Of a DNA stretch of 64,000 bases, positions 18,154-27,760 are shown piece by piece (position 1 is the stretch's first letter; each line of letters begins with the position of its first letter). Source of the DNA: Ancylobacter crimeensis (lineage in GTDB: Bacteria > Pseudomonadota > Alphaproteobacteria > Rhizobiales > Xanthobacteraceae). The stretch lies in the NCBI RefSeq assembly GCF_023016805.1, contig NZ_JALKCH010000004.1:351954-415953 (forward strand). The letters run 5' to 3'. A program made the translations under genes and the position numbers. The notes beneath the pieces are model-generated. The model searched no databases, was not told where the DNA came from, and saw only the letters and a list, made by a program, of their open reading frames with translations.

Positions 18154-18363
18154 ATGCTGTGCGCCGAATGCCTGAGGTGCGGACGGCGGTCGATGCTCGG
18201 CCGGCCCTCCGCGATGCTCGCCGATCACCGTTCCGACCGTGCCGCAGAGCCGCTGCCCGAGGGCCAGAGGCTGCGCTGCGACATGTGCGGGGGACGTCGC
18301 GTCAAGCTGCGGCGGGTGGCGAGCCCGGCGGAACTCGTCGCCTTCATCGCCGGGCGGCGCTGA
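18154..18363 (+). CDS. small zinc-ribbon-like protein
   Basis: A 69-residue basic protein. Cys3, Cys6 and Cys9 at the N-terminus and Cys42 and Cys45 in RCDMCGG form two CxxC knuckles about 35 residues apart, as in zinc ribbons. GGAGAG at 18142-18147 precedes the ATG with normal spacing. I do not recognise a family. It could bind nucleic acid or serve as a small regulatory or structural protein. An earlier ATG at 18079 is possible but lacks a clear binding site. Confidence 0.6.
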   Translation: MLCAECLRCGRRSMLGRPSAMLADHRSDRAAEPLPEGQRLRCDMCGGRRVKLRRVASPAELVAFIAGRR

Positions 18364-18476
18364 AAGGCGCGGGGCGCGGGCTTTCGAGTGAACGATTTCT
18401 CCCGTGGCACGTTGTCCGCGCGAAGAGGGACGCCCGTGCGGGGCGCCCCGCGCTGCTCTACACAGGAGGCAATCCC

Positions 18477-18692
18477 ATGGCGAATGTGACGGATCTCGGC
18501 CGCAAGGCGAAGCAGGACGGCGAGGATCTGATCGATTCCGCCTCGCGCGCGGCCGACCGCATGGCCGACAAGGCCGACGACGCGCTCGACGATCTTGCCG
18601 ACGAGATGCAGCCCGAGCGGCGTTATTCGTTCCACGCGCTGGTGGCCGCGGGCCTTGCCGGCTATGTCGTGGGGCGGCTTTTCAGCAATTGA
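18477..18692 (+). CDS. small ElaB/DUF883-like membrane-tail protein
   Basis: 71 residues behind a strong AGGAGG. The first ~50 are charged and heptad-like (ADRMADKADDALDDLADEM), and the end SFHALVAAGLAGYVVGRLF is a short Gly-zipper hydrophobic anchor. That layout is like the ElaB/YqjD/DUF883 group, which tether to the inner membrane and have been linked to ribosomes in the stationary phase in E. coli. Similarity is by design rather than by strong sequence identity, so the function is only suggested. Confidence 0.75.
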   Translation: MANVTDLGRKAKQDGEDLIDSASRAADRMADKADDALDDLADEMQPERRYSFHALVAAGLAGYVVGRLFSN

Positions 18693-18812
18693 CCGGCCGC
18701 GGGCGGTTCGAGGTGCGGCGCGGCCAAGGGCCCACGCACCGGATCGTCCGCCGGCTTTTCCCGGGGGCAGAACGACACGTCTGGCCGCCGATGCGGCCGG
18801 GGGAGAGACAAG

Positions 18813-19703
18813 ATGCAGACGCTGACCGTCCGCCATGTGACGCAGTACAATTACGCCAATCCGGTCGTGTTCCATCCGCACAAGCTGATGCTGCGGCCGC
18901 GGGACAGCCATGACCTTCGCCTCGTCGACGCCGAGCTGACGCTCTCGCCGGCCGGTTCGGTGCGCTGGCTGCACGATGTGTTCGGCAATTCGGTCGCCAT
19001 CGTCGACTTCGCCGAACCGTCCAACGAGCTGCGCATCGAGAGCGTGCTGACGATCGAGCGCTATGGCACCGGCGGGCTGAATTTCGAGCTGGACGAATCC
19101 GCGCGGACCTACCCCTTCGTCTATTCGACGGACGACCGCGCCGATCTCGGCCGGATGCTGGAGTGCCATTACCCGGATCCGGCCGGCGAACTGGCGGCGT
19201 GGGCGCAGAGCTTCGTCGCCTCGCGGCCGACCGACACCATGGCGCTGCTGATGGACATCAATAACGGCATCCGCAACAGCTTCGCCTATCAGGTGCGCAA
19301 CGAGCAGGGCACGCAGCCGCCGCTCGAGACCCTGCGGCTCGGCTCCGGTTCGTGCCGCGACTTCGCGCTGCTACTGATCGAGGCGGCCCGCTCGCTCGGC
19401 TTCGGCGCCCGTTTCGTGACCGGCTATCTCTACGACCCGGCGCTGGACGGCGACGATGTGGGCATCGTGGGTGCGGGTGCGACCCACGCCTGGGCTGATA
19501 TCTATCTGCCGGGCGCCGGCTGGGTGGAGTTCGACCCGACCAACGGCATCGTCAATTGCGACAGTCTCATCCGCATCGCGGTGACGCGCGATCCGTCCCA
19601 GGCGGTGCCGGTGGGTGGCGGCTTCACAGGCATGGTCGGTGATTATCTCGGCATGACGGTGGATGTCTCGGTGCGTTCGCATCCGGTGCTGATGGCCGCG
19701 TGA
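18813..19703 (+). CDS. transglutaminase-like cysteine protease family protein
   Basis: 296 residues with an N-terminal bacterial transglutaminase-like beta domain (about 1-90) and a transglutaminase core. The triad is visible: Cys in LGSGSCRDFALLLIEAARSLG, His in GATHAWADIYLPG and Asp in WVEFDPTNG. No signal peptide is seen, so it should be cytoplasmic. Many proteobacteria carry such proteins, often near peptide-bond-forming enzymes. No such partner is adjacent here and the substrate is unknown. Confidence 0.88.
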   Translation: MQTLTVRHVTQYNYANPVVFHPHKLMLRPRDSHDLRLVDAELTLSPAGSVRWLHDVFGNSVAIVDFAEPSNELRIESVLTIERYGTGGLNFELDESARTYPFVYSTDDRADLGRMLECHYPDPAGELAAWAQSFVASRPTDTMALLMDINNGIRNSFAYQVRNEQGTQPPLETLRLGSGSCRDFALLLIEAARSLGFGARFVTGYLYDPALDGDDVGIVGAGATHAWADIYLPGAGWVEFDPTNGIVNCDSLIRIAVTRDPSQAVPVGGGFTGMVGDYLGMTVDVSVRSHPVLMAA

Positions 19704-19868
19704 GGGCGCCGCACCCCGTCATCGAGCCGGAGCCGAAGGGAGGCCCGGCATCGTCTCTGATCGGGGCGACCTCCTTCACGGCAGGTGACCGCTTCCGGGG
19801 AGGGCGCTGCGCCCCCGCAGGCCAACGTCGGCTATGACAGGCCGCGGGGGACGCGCTAGGCTCCCCTC

Positions 19869-20291
19869 ATGAGCGATTCCACACTCCCGCCTGCGTTTCC
19901 GCCGCCAAGCTTCCACATGGTACCCGGCGCGCCGACGCCCGTGGCGCCCTTCAGTCATTGCGTGAAGGTCGGTCCGTGGCTCTTCGTCACCGGCCAGATG
20001 CCGACCGATCCGGCGGACGATTCCGCGCCGCTGCCCGAAGGCATCGAGGCGCAGACCCGTCGGGTGATGGACAATCTGGTTCTGGTGCTGGAAGGCGTCG
20101 GCTACGGGCTGGCCGATGTGGTGCAGGCGCGGGTCTACATCACCGAATTCAAGCGCGATTATCCCGGCATGAACGCCGTGTACCGCTCCTATTTCGCCGA
20201 GGGCCGCCTGCCTGCGCGCACCTGCATCGGCGTGACCGGGCTGGCGCGCGATGCGCTGGTCGAGGTCGATTTCGTCGCCTACCGCCCCTGA
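19869..20291 (+). CDS. RidA/YjgF-family protein
   Basis: 140 residues. Family features are FSHCVKVGPWLFVTGQMP at the start, QTRRVMDNLVLVLEGVGYGL in the middle and RTCIGVTGLARDALVEVDF at the end. The arginine in RTCIG corresponds to the conserved active-site Arg of RidA. Classical RidA deaminates reactive enamines and imines made by PLP enzymes. Family members vary in substrate, so I give no symbol. The gene is monocistronic and convergent with the OYE gene. Confidence 0.87.
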   Translation: MSDSTLPPAFPPPSFHMVPGAPTPVAPFSHCVKVGPWLFVTGQMPTDPADDSAPLPEGIEAQTRRVMDNLVLVLEGVGYGLADVVQARVYITEFKRDYPGMNAVYRSYFAEGRLPARTCIGVTGLARDALVEVDFVAYRP

Positions 20292-20305
20292 GGACCGCAG
20301 AAAGC

Positions 20306-20332
20306 GCCGGCTGCGGGGTTTTCGCAGCCGGC
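20306..20332. terminator. hairpin between convergent ridA-like and OYE genes
   Basis: GCCGGCTGCG (20306-20315) pairs perfectly with CGCAGCCGGC (20323-20332) around a GGGTTTT loop. Placement between two converging genes suggests a shared terminator, though neither side has a strong T-tract. Confidence 0.55.
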
Positions 20333-20367
20333 TGGCAGTTGTCCCGCTTGCCCGGCCCGGGCAGCCG

Positions 20368-21468
20368 TCAGGCCGCCTGTGCGTCCAGCGCGGGATAGGT
20401 GGTGTAGCCGGTCGCGCCTCCGCCATAGAGGTGGTCGCGGTCGATCTCGTTCAGCGACGCGCCGCGGCGCAGGCGCTCCACGAGGTCGGGATTGGCGATG
20501 AAGGGGCGGCCGAAGGCGACAAGGTCCGCCTCGCCCTTTGCCAGCACTTCGTCCGCCATGGCGCGGTCGTAGCCGTTGTTCACCAGCCAGGTCCCGTGGA
20601 AGCGCGTGCGCAGGGCGTGGAAGTCGAAGCCCGGCACCACGTCGCGCGGGCCGCCGGTGGCGCCCTCGATGATGTGGACGTAGACCGGCTTCAGCGCGTC
20701 CAGAACATCGACCACATGGCCGAACAGCGCGGCGGGATCGCTGTCCGAGATACCGTTGGCCGGCGTCACCGGCGAGATGCGGATGCCGACGCGGTGCGCG
20801 CCGATCGCCGCGATCACGGCCTCCATCACCTCCTTGAGGAAGCGGGTGCGGTTCTCGATGGACCCGCCATAGGCGTCGGTGCGCTGGTTGGAGCCGTCGC
20901 GCAGGAACTGGTCGATCAGATAGCCATTGGCGGCATGAATCTCGACGCCGTCGAAGCCGGCCTCGATGGCGCAACGCGCGGCGTGGGCGAAGTCCTGCAC
21001 GATGCCGGGGATTTCCTCCAGCGTCAGCGCGCGAGGCGTGTCCACGTCACGGAAGGCGTTGTCGACGAAGGTCTTGGTCTCGGCCCGGATGGCCGAGGGG
21101 GCCAGCGGCGCGCCGCCATCGGGCTGCAGCGAATGATGCGAGACGCGCCCGACATGCCAGAGCTGCAGGAAGATGCGCCCACCCTTGGCGTGGACGGCGT
21201 CGGTGACGCGGCGCCAGCCGGCGACCTGCTCCGGCGTGTAGCAGCCGGGGGTGTCCTGATAGCCCTGCGCGGTGGCGGACACCTGCGTCGCCTCGGCGAC
21301 GATGAGGCCGGCGCTGGCGCGCTGCCCGTAATATTCGGCCATCAGCTCGGTGGGCACCAGCCCTTCGCCCGCGCGGTTGCGGGTGAGGGGGGCCATGACG
21401 ATGCGGTTGGAAAGGGTGATGTCGCCAAGGACGTAGGAATCGAACAGGGAAGGCGCGTTTTCGCTCAT
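20368..21468 (-). CDS. nemA: Old Yellow Enzyme family alkene reductase
   Basis: FMN- and NADPH-dependent reductase of activated C=C bonds and nitro or nitrate-ester compounds. 366 residues in a TIM barrel. Visible motifs are LSNRIVMAPLTRNRA near residue 20, LQLWHVGRVSHHSLQPDG, and FDGVEIHAANGYLIDQFLRD with the substrate-binding His-Ala-Ala-Asn. FGRPFIANPDLVERLRRG binds FMN phosphate near the C-terminus. In many bacteria a TetR-type NemR repressor adjoins the gene, but none is here. The symbol is by family. Confidence 0.92.
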   Translation of the reverse strand: MSENAPSLFDSYVLGDITLSNRIVMAPLTRNRAGEGLVPTELMAEYYGQRASAGLIVAEATQVSATAQGYQDTPGCYTPEQVAGWRRVTDAVHAKGGRIFLQLWHVGRVSHHSLQPDGGAPLAPSAIRAETKTFVDNAFRDVDTPRALTLEEIPGIVQDFAHAARCAIEAGFDGVEIHAANGYLIDQFLRDGSNQRTDAYGGSIENRTRFLKEVMEAVIAAIGAHRVGIRISPVTPANGISDSDPAALFGHVVDVLDALKPVYVHIIEGATGGPRDVVPGFDFHALRTRFHGTWLVNNGYDRAMADEVLAKGEADLVAFGRPFIANPDLVERLRRGASLNEIDRDHLYGGGATGYTTYPALDAQAA

Positions 21469-21551
21469 GCGGGATCTCCCGTGAAGGATTTTATCGGACG
21501 CGACTTATGTGCGCCGCAGCGCATCCGCCAGACCCTGGGCGAAAAAGAATT

Positions 21552-21593
21552 GCCGGCCCTGCATATCCGCCACAGGGGCGGGGCAGGGCCGGC
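21552..21593 (-). terminator. intrinsic terminator of the RND pump operon
   Basis: On the minus strand, GCCGGCCCTG pairs with CAGGGCCGGC (21593-21584 with 21561-21552, perfect 10 bp) and is followed by AATTCTTTTTC. It lies 40 nt past the stop of the RND transporter gene and before the OYE gene. Confidence 0.8.
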
Positions 21594-21633
21594 GACGATG
21601 CGACGATGACGGAAAGGGGACGCCCCACCTTCC

Positions 21634-24600
21634 TCAGTGGGCGGTGCCCTGCGAAGGGGCGGAGGGCGTCGAGGAAGCGGCCGGCGCCTTCTTCTTCCGA
21701 CGGCCGAGCCCGGCCATCCAGCGCGTCACCACGTAGAAGGTCGGGGTGAATAGCAGGCCGAACACCGTCACGCCCAGCATGCCGAAGAACACCGCCGTGC
21801 CCAGCGCCTGCCGCAGCTCGGCGCCGGCGCCGGTGGCGATCACCAGCGGGACCACGCCGAGGATGAAGGCGAGCGAGGTCATGATGATCGGCCGCAGGCG
21901 CAGCTGCGCGGCCTCGGTCGCGGCCTGGAAGCGGTCGCGGCCCTGGTCCTCGAGCTGGCGCGCGAATTCCACGATGAGGATCGCGTTCTTCGCGGCGAGG
22001 CCGATGAGCACGATGAAGCCGACCTGGCTGAGAATGTTGTTGTCCATGTGCCGCAGCAGGATGCCCCCCACCGCGGCGATGAGGCACATCGGCACGATGA
22101 GGATGACCGCGAGCGGCATGGTCAGGCTTTCATACTGCGCCGCCAGCACCAGGAAGACGAACACCACGCCGAGCCCGAAGGCGAAGATCGCGGTGTTGCC
22201 GGCCCGAAGCTGCTGGAAGGCGAGCGTCGTCCACTCATAGGCGAAGCCGTCCGGCAGGGTTTCCTGCGCGAGCTGCTGCATGATCTGGATCGCCTGGCCC
22301 TGCGAGAAGCCGGGCGCGGCGTTGCCGTCGAGCTCGGCGGCCGGGTAGAGGTTGTAGCGCGGCACGCGGTAGGGGCCGGAGATGTCGCGCACCGTGGCGA
22401 AGGAGCCGACCGGTACGGTCTCGCCCAGATTGTTCTTCACCCGGATCCTGAGCAGGTCCTCCTGCGTGAGGCGGAAGGGCGCGTCGGCCTGCGCCTGCAC
22501 CCGGTAGGTACGGCCGAACAGGTTGAAGTCGTTCACATAGGACGAACCGATATAGGTCTGGATCGCCCCGAACACCTCCGCCATGTTCACGCCCAGCAAC
22601 TGCACCTTGGTGCGGTCAATGTCGAGGAAGAGCTGGGGAGTCGAGGTCTCGAACAGGCTGTAGACCTGGCTGAGCCCCGGCGTCTGGGCCGCGCGGCCCA
22701 TCATGGCGTAGACCGCGCCCTGCAGGGCCTGGTAGCCGCGCCCGTTGCGGTCCTCCACCATCATGCGGAAGCCGCCGGCATTGCCGATGCCCTGCACGGG
22801 CGGCGGCTGCACCACGATCATGAACGCTTCCTCGATCGCGGCGAGCTTGCCGAACAGAGCCCCCTGGATCCCGGCGGCGGATTGTTCGGGATGTTTGGCG
22901 CGCTCCGCTGCCGGCCCGAGGATGATGAACATGGCGCCGGCGTTGGGCGCATTGGTGAAGGTGGCGCCCGAGAAGCCGACGATGTTCACCACATGGGCGA
23001 CGCCGGGCGTGTCGAGCGCGATCTTGGCGGCGCGGGTCATCACCTCGTCGGTGCGCTGCAGCGCGGCGCCGCCGGGCAGTTGAGAGGCAACGATCAGATA
23101 GCCGCGGTCCTGCTGGGGAATGAACCCCTGCGGGGTGTCGCGGAACATCTGGAAGCCGAAGAACAGGATGCCGGCATAGACCAGCAGCACGATCACGGCG
23201 AAGCGCACCAGCCGCGAGGTCAGCCAGCCATAGCCGCGCGACAGCCCGTTGAAGCCGCTGTTGAAGGCCCAGAAGAAGCCGGTGATGGGCCGGGCGTACC
23301 AGGGGTGCTGCTTGTCCTTCTCATGCGGCTTCAGCAGCAGGGCGCACATGGCCGGCGACAAGGTGAGCGAACAGAGCAGCGAGATCAGCGTCGAGCCCGC
23401 GATGGTAAGCGCGAACTGGCGGTAGAACTGGCCGGAAATGCCGGTGATGAAGGCCGAGGGAATGAACACCGAGGCCAGCACCAGGGAGATGGCGATAAGG
23501 GCGCCGCCCACCTCGTCCATGGTCTTGTAGGCGGCGTCCCGTGGGGAGAGGCCGGTCGATATGTTGTGCTCGACGCTCTCCACCACCACGATCGCGTCGT
23601 CCACCACGATGCCGATGGCGAGCACGAGGCCGAACAGCGACAGGTTGTTCAGCGAGAAGCCGAACAGCTTCATGATGAAGAAGGTGCCGATCAGCGAGAC
23701 CGGAATGGCGAGGATCGGGATGATCGCCGCCCGCCAGGTCTGCAGGAAGAGCACCACCACGATGACCACGAGGATCACCGCCTCGAAGATCGTGTGCTCG
23801 ACCGCGGTGACCGATTCCTGGATGAACTGGGTGGGGTTGTAGGCGGTGGAATAGGTGATGCCGGCGGGGAAGCCCTCGGCGATCTTCTTCACCTCCGCCT
23901 CGATCGCCTGCCCGGTCTCCAGCGCGTTGGAGCCCGGCAGCTGGAAGATGCCGAGCGCCACCGAGGGCTTCGAGTCGAAATAGGAGATCGAGGAATTGTC
24001 CTGGCCGGCGATTTCCAGCCGGGCCACGTCGCGCAGGCGCACCACGGCGTCGTTGGTCTGCCGCACCACGATATTGCCGAACTCCTCCGGCGTCGACAGG
24101 CGCCCGAGCGTTCGAACCGCAACCTGGAAGGCGAGCTGGTTCGGCACAGGCGGGGCATTGAGCACGCCGGAGGCGACCTGCACGTTCTGCGCCTGGAGCG
24201 CGGCGGTGACGTCGCTGGCGGTGAGGTTCAGCGACTGCAGCTTGGTCGGGTCGAGCCACACCTGCATGGCGTAGTCGCGCGAGCCGAACACGGTGATCGA
24301 GCCGACGCCCTTCACGCGCTGCAGCTGGTCCTTCATCTGCAGGTTGGCGTAGTTCGAGATGAACAGCGCGTCGCGGGAATCGTCCGGCGAGAACAGGCTG
24401 ACAACCATCAGGATGTCCGGCGAGGACTTGGCGGTGGTGACGCCGATCTGCTGCACCTCTGCCGGCAGGCGCGGCGTGGCGGTGGCCACGCGGTTCTGCA
24501 CCTGCACCTGCGCGATGTCGAGATTGGTGCCGACCTCGAAGGTGACGGCGATGGAGAAGCGCCCGTCCGCCGTCGAGTTCGACGAGATGTAGAGCATGTT

Positions 24601-24825
24601 CTCCACACCGTTGATCTGCTGCTCGATGGGCGCGACCACGGTGTCGGCCACCGTCTCGGCGCTGGCGCCGGGATACTGGCCGGTGACGTTGATGACCGGC
24701 GGGGCGATGTCCGGGTACTGCGCGACGGGCAGCGAGATATAGGCCACCGCGCCGAGGATCATCACGACGATGGAGACGACGGAGGCGAAGATCGGGCGGT
24801 CGATGAAGAAGTGCGAGAAGCGCAT
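21634..24825 (-). CDS. RND multidrug efflux transporter (AcrB/MexB, HAE1 family)
   Basis: 1063-residue trimeric inner-membrane pump that exports hydrophobic or amphiphilic compounds with the proton motive force. The start MRFSHFFIDRPIFASVVSIV is the family signature. The proton-relay aspartate pair is in GIVVDDAIVVVESVEHN, and a second repeat shows LIGLAAKNAILIVEFA. Two large periplasmic loops are present. It follows the adaptor gene by 15 nt and ends before an intrinsic terminator. No outer membrane channel gene is adjacent, so it must borrow one. Confidence 0.95.
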   Translation of the reverse strand: MRFSHFFIDRPIFASVVSIVVMILGAVAYISLPVAQYPDIAPPVINVTGQYPGASAETVADTVVAPIEQQINGVENMLYISSNSTADGRFSIAVTFEVGTNLDIAQVQVQNRVATATPRLPAEVQQIGVTTAKSSPDILMVVSLFSPDDSRDALFISNYANLQMKDQLQRVKGVGSITVFGSRDYAMQVWLDPTKLQSLNLTASDVTAALQAQNVQVASGVLNAPPVPNQLAFQVAVRTLGRLSTPEEFGNIVVRQTNDAVVRLRDVARLEIAGQDNSSISYFDSKPSVALGIFQLPGSNALETGQAIEAEVKKIAEGFPAGITYSTAYNPTQFIQESVTAVEHTIFEAVILVVIVVVLFLQTWRAAIIPILAIPVSLIGTFFIMKLFGFSLNNLSLFGLVLAIGIVVDDAIVVVESVEHNISTGLSPRDAAYKTMDEVGGALIAISLVLASVFIPSAFITGISGQFYRQFALTIAGSTLISLLCSLTLSPAMCALLLKPHEKDKQHPWYARPITGFFWAFNSGFNGLSRGYGWLTSRLVRFAVIVLLVYAGILFFGFQMFRDTPQGFIPQQDRGYLIVASQLPGGAALQRTDEVMTRAAKIALDTPGVAHVVNIVGFSGATFTNAPNAGAMFIILGPAAERAKHPEQSAAGIQGALFGKLAAIEEAFMIVVQPPPVQGIGNAGGFRMMVEDRNGRGYQALQGAVYAMMGRAAQTPGLSQVYSLFETSTPQLFLDIDRTKVQLLGVNMAEVFGAIQTYIGSSYVNDFNLFGRTYRVQAQADAPFRLTQEDLLRIRVKNNLGETVPVGSFATVRDISGPYRVPRYNLYPAAELDGNAAPGFSQGQAIQIMQQLAQETLPDGFAYEWTTLAFQQLRAGNTAIFAFGLGVVFVFLVLAAQYESLTMPLAVILIVPMCLIAAVGGILLRHMDNNILSQVGFIVLIGLAAKNAILIVEFARQLEDQGRDRFQAATEAAQLRLRPIIMTSLAFILGVVPLVIATGAGAELRQALGTAVFFGMLGVTVFGLLFTPTFYVVTRWMAGLGRRKKKAPAASSTPSAPSQGTAH

Positions 24826-24840
24826 GGGGGCCTCCCGGCC

Positions 24841-26067
24841 TTAGTTGGCGGCAGCGGGCTTCTGCCCGGCGGAACCCTGATCGGCGGGCTTCTGCTCTTC
24901 GGTCTTTTGCTCTTCCTTGGCGACCACCTTGGCGCCGGGGCGGATGCGCATCAGGCCGTTGACCACCACACGATCGTCGGCGGTGAGGCCGGAGGTGATG
25001 ACGCGCATGCCGTCGAACTGGCGGCCGAGGGTGACGTATTTCATCTGCGGTGCCTGCGGGTCGTCGCCGGGCGCCATCACATAGACGAACTTCTTGGTCT
25101 GCTCGGTGCCGATGGCGACATCGGGAACCAGCAGCGCGTCGTGCGGCGCGGAGGCCGGCACCTGGATGCGGCCGAACATGCCCGGCGTGAACAGTTCATC
25201 GGGATTGGCGAACTTGGCGCGGCCGCGGATCGTGCCGGTGGTCTCACTGATCCGGTTGTCGACGAAGTCCATGGTGCCGTCGTGAGGGAAGCCCTTCTCG
25301 TTGATGAGGCCAAGCTTCACCGGAACCGGGTTGGAGTCGCGGCCGAACCGCTCCTCCATGTGCTTGTAGCGCAGATAGGAGGCCTCATCGAAGGTGAACT
25401 CGAAATAGATCGGGTCCAGCGAGACGATGGTGGCGAGCAGCGTATTGGTGTTGGTGCCGCCCGCGCCGCCGGTGACGAGGTTGCCCACCGAGACGCGGCG
25501 ATCGCCGATGCGGCCGGTCACGGGAGATCGCGGCTCGGCGAATTCGAGGTCGAGCTGGGCGGCCTGCACCGCCGCCTGATTGGCCGCGACCTGGGCACGG
25601 GCGCTCCGCTCGGTCTGCTGGCGCTGGTCGAAGGTCTGCTTGGAGATCGCGGTCGAGTTCTTGTCCTGCAGCAGCGTCTGGGCGCGCTGGAGGTCCGAGA
25701 CGGCGAAATCGAGATCGGCCTGCGACCTCTGCAGATTGGCTTTCGCCTGGTCCAGAGCGACCTGGAAGGGGCGCTTGTCGATCAGGAACAGGGTGTCGCC
25801 CTGCTTGACGATCTGGCCGTCGGTGAAGGCGATCTTGTCGAGGTAACCGGAGACGCGGGCATAGACGTTGACAAGATCGACCGCGGCGAAACGGCCGACA
25901 TATTCGTCGTAATCGGTGATCTGCCGGAGTTCGGGTCTTGCCACCGTCACCTGCGGAGGGGACGGCGCCGCCTGCTGGGCCTGCTTGCCATCCCCGCATG
26001 CGGAGAGGGAAAAGGCCAGGGCAGCAAGGGCCGCACCAAGGGTGATGCGCGGGACGAAGGCCTTCAT
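24841..26067 (-). CDS. RND efflux periplasmic adaptor lipoprotein (AcrA/MexA family)
   Basis: 408-residue adaptor joining the RND pump to an outer membrane channel. The signal peptide ends in the lipobox LSAC (about residues 20-23), so it is lipid-anchored. The lipoyl and hairpin parts include YVGRFAAVDLVNVYARVSGY and a coiled coil (about 100-165), and the C-terminus has a charged EEQKTEEQKPADQG tail. GGAGAG precedes the ATG at 26067. The open frame continues upstream to 26646, but that part is antisense to murJ and not coding. Expression is likely set by the 127-nt gap upstream. Confidence 0.93.
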   Translation of the reverse strand: MKAFVPRITLGAALAALAFSLSACGDGKQAQQAAPSPPQVTVARPELRQITDYDEYVGRFAAVDLVNVYARVSGYLDKIAFTDGQIVKQGDTLFLIDKRPFQVALDQAKANLQRSQADLDFAVSDLQRAQTLLQDKNSTAISKQTFDQRQQTERSARAQVAANQAAVQAAQLDLEFAEPRSPVTGRIGDRRVSVGNLVTGGAGGTNTNTLLATIVSLDPIYFEFTFDEASYLRYKHMEERFGRDSNPVPVKLGLINEKGFPHDGTMDFVDNRISETTGTIRGRAKFANPDELFTPGMFGRIQVPASAPHDALLVPDVAIGTEQTKKFVYVMAPGDDPQAPQMKYVTLGRQFDGMRVITSGLTADDRVVVNGLMRIRPGAKVVAKEEQKTEEQKPADQGSAGQKPAAAN

Positions 26068-26194
26068 CGATCGCTCTCCGAACGTGGAATGCTGGTGCCA
26101 ACGAATGTCGGCGTCGGCTGCCCGACCGTCCCGCAACGATGGCGCCTGAGCGCAGCACCTAGCACAACTATGTTGCACTGCGTAAGCCGGATTG

Positions 26195-27760
26195 TCATAC
26201 CTCCGAGGCGCCTGCCGCCTTCCGCAGCGGCCGCGTACGCAACATGCTGCGCAAATGGGCAGGCCCGACCAGCGCCAACAATAACCCCGCATAAGCCAGC
26301 GCGCCGATGAAAATACACAGGCCGAGCCGGGTTTCCTCACCGAAGCGCGGCAGTCCCGCGACCAGCGGAGTGCCGAAGCGTGCGGTAAAATACAGCACGA
26401 TGGCGAGCAGAACGCCGACCAGCGCAAGGCGGGGCAGGGAGCGGAACAGCGCCGAATCTCCCACCCCGTAGCCCGCGCGATGGGCGAAGAGCAGCAGCAA
26501 AGCGAGGTTGATCCAGCCCCCGACCGCGGTGGCGAGCGCGAGCCCGACCTGCGCGAGCGAGCCCATGAGCGCCACCTTGAGCGCGATGTTGACCGTTGCG
26601 GCCAGCAGCGTCGCGACCACCGGCGTGCGGGTGTCGCCGCGGGCATAGAAGGGCGACATGAAGGCGCGCATGACCACGAAGGGCAGCAGCCCCACCGTGT
26701 AGGCCGCGAGCGTCGCGCCGGCCGCCGCCGCCGCCTCGGCGGTGAAGGCGCCGCGCATGAAGAGCCCGCGCATCACGATCTCCGGGATCGCGAGCGAGGC
26801 GGCGACGAAGGGCAGGGCGAGCGTGACCGTCAGTTCCACTGCGCGCGCCTGGGCATGGCGGGCGCCGTCCTCGTCCCCGGCGGCGATGCGGCGCGACATT
26901 TCGGGCAGCAGAACGATGCCCGCCGCGATGCCGACCACGCCGATGGGAAGCTGGTTGATGCGGTCGGCATAGAACAGCGCCGCGATCGCGCCCGCCGGCA
27001 GGAAGGAGGCGATCACCGTGTCGGCGAAGATCGCGAGCTGCACGCCCGCCGAACCGATGATCGCCGGACCGAGCGCCTTGAGGAAGGCGCGCATCTCCGG
27101 GTCGAGCCGCGGGCGGGCGAAGCGGATGTTGATGCCGTGCGTCTCCGCATCCCACAGCAGCAGGCCGAGCTGGAGGAAGCCGGAGATGAGCACGCCCCAA
27201 GCCGCCGCGTGCCCCGCCGAGGGGAACAGCCCGGCGACGCTGAGCGTGCCGACCATCGCGACATTGAGGAAGATGGAGGCGGCCGCGGCGGCCCAGAACC
27301 GGTCATTGGCGTTCAGCACGCCGCCCACCAGCGTCACCAGGGCGATCAGCGAGAGATAGGGAAAGGTGATCTGGGTGAGGGTGACGGTGAGGTGGAAGCG
27401 CGCCGGGTCTTCCATCAGCCCCGGCGCCATCAGCCGCACCACCCATTCCGTACCGGCCAGCGCGAGGCCGAGCAGCACGAACTGCACCGCCACGACACCG
27501 GTGAGGATCTCGCCGCAGAAGCGGGTGGCGCGCGCCTCGCCCTCCTGCGTCTTCACCCGCGTGTAGGACGGCACGAAGGCGGCGTTGAACGCCCCTTCCG
27601 CGAAGATGGCGCGGAAATGGTTCGGCAGCCGGAAGGCGATGTAGAAGGCCTCCGCCACCGGCCCGGCGCCCAGCACGGCGGCGAGCATGATATCGCGGAT
27701 GAAGCCCGAAAGGCGCGAGAGCAGGGTCCAGCCACCGACGGAGAAGATGCTGCGGATCAT
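26195..27760 (-). CDS. murJ: lipid II flippase MurJ
   Basis: Flips the peptidoglycan precursor lipid II across the inner membrane. 521 residues with about 14 hydrophobic helices of the MATE-like MVF family. The N-terminal LLSRLSGFIRDIMLAAVLGAG carries the conserved arginines, AFYIAFRLPNHFRAIFAEGA is the best-known MurJ block, and FNAAFVPSYTR follows. It is usually essential. The ATG at 27760 gives the expected start MIRSIFSVGGWT. It precedes the RND pump genes on the same strand but is probably separately transcribed. Confidence 0.95.
   Translation of the reverse strand: MIRSIFSVGGWTLLSRLSGFIRDIMLAAVLGAGPVAEAFYIAFRLPNHFRAIFAEGAFNAAFVPSYTRVKTQEGEARATRFCGEILTGVVAVQFVLLGLALAGTEWVVRLMAPGLMEDPARFHLTVTLTQITFPYLSLIALVTLVGGVLNANDRFWAAAAASIFLNVAMVGTLSVAGLFPSAGHAAAWGVLISGFLQLGLLLWDAETHGINIRFARPRLDPEMRAFLKALGPAIIGSAGVQLAIFADTVIASFLPAGAIAALFYADRINQLPIGVVGIAAGIVLLPEMSRRIAAGDEDGARHAQARAVELTVTLALPFVAASLAIPEIVMRGLFMRGAFTAEAAAAAGATLAAYTVGLLPFVVMRAFMSPFYARGDTRTPVVATLLAATVNIALKVALMGSLAQVGLALATAVGGWINLALLLLFAHRAGYGVGDSALFRSLPRLALVGVLLAIVLYFTARFGTPLVAGLPRFGEETRLGLCIFIGALAYAGLLLALVGPAHLRSMLRTRPLRKAAGASEV

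Noticed and set aside
22048..26310. 1420-codon open frame on the plus strand across the RND pump genes
   Set aside because: It is antisense to two clear genes, rich in His, Arg and Glu, with no domain, and is the usual high-GC mirror frame.
26068..26646. N-terminal extension of the RND adaptor to 26646
   Set aside because: The extension overlaps murJ in antisense. The lipoprotein signal and ribosome binding site fix the start at 26067.
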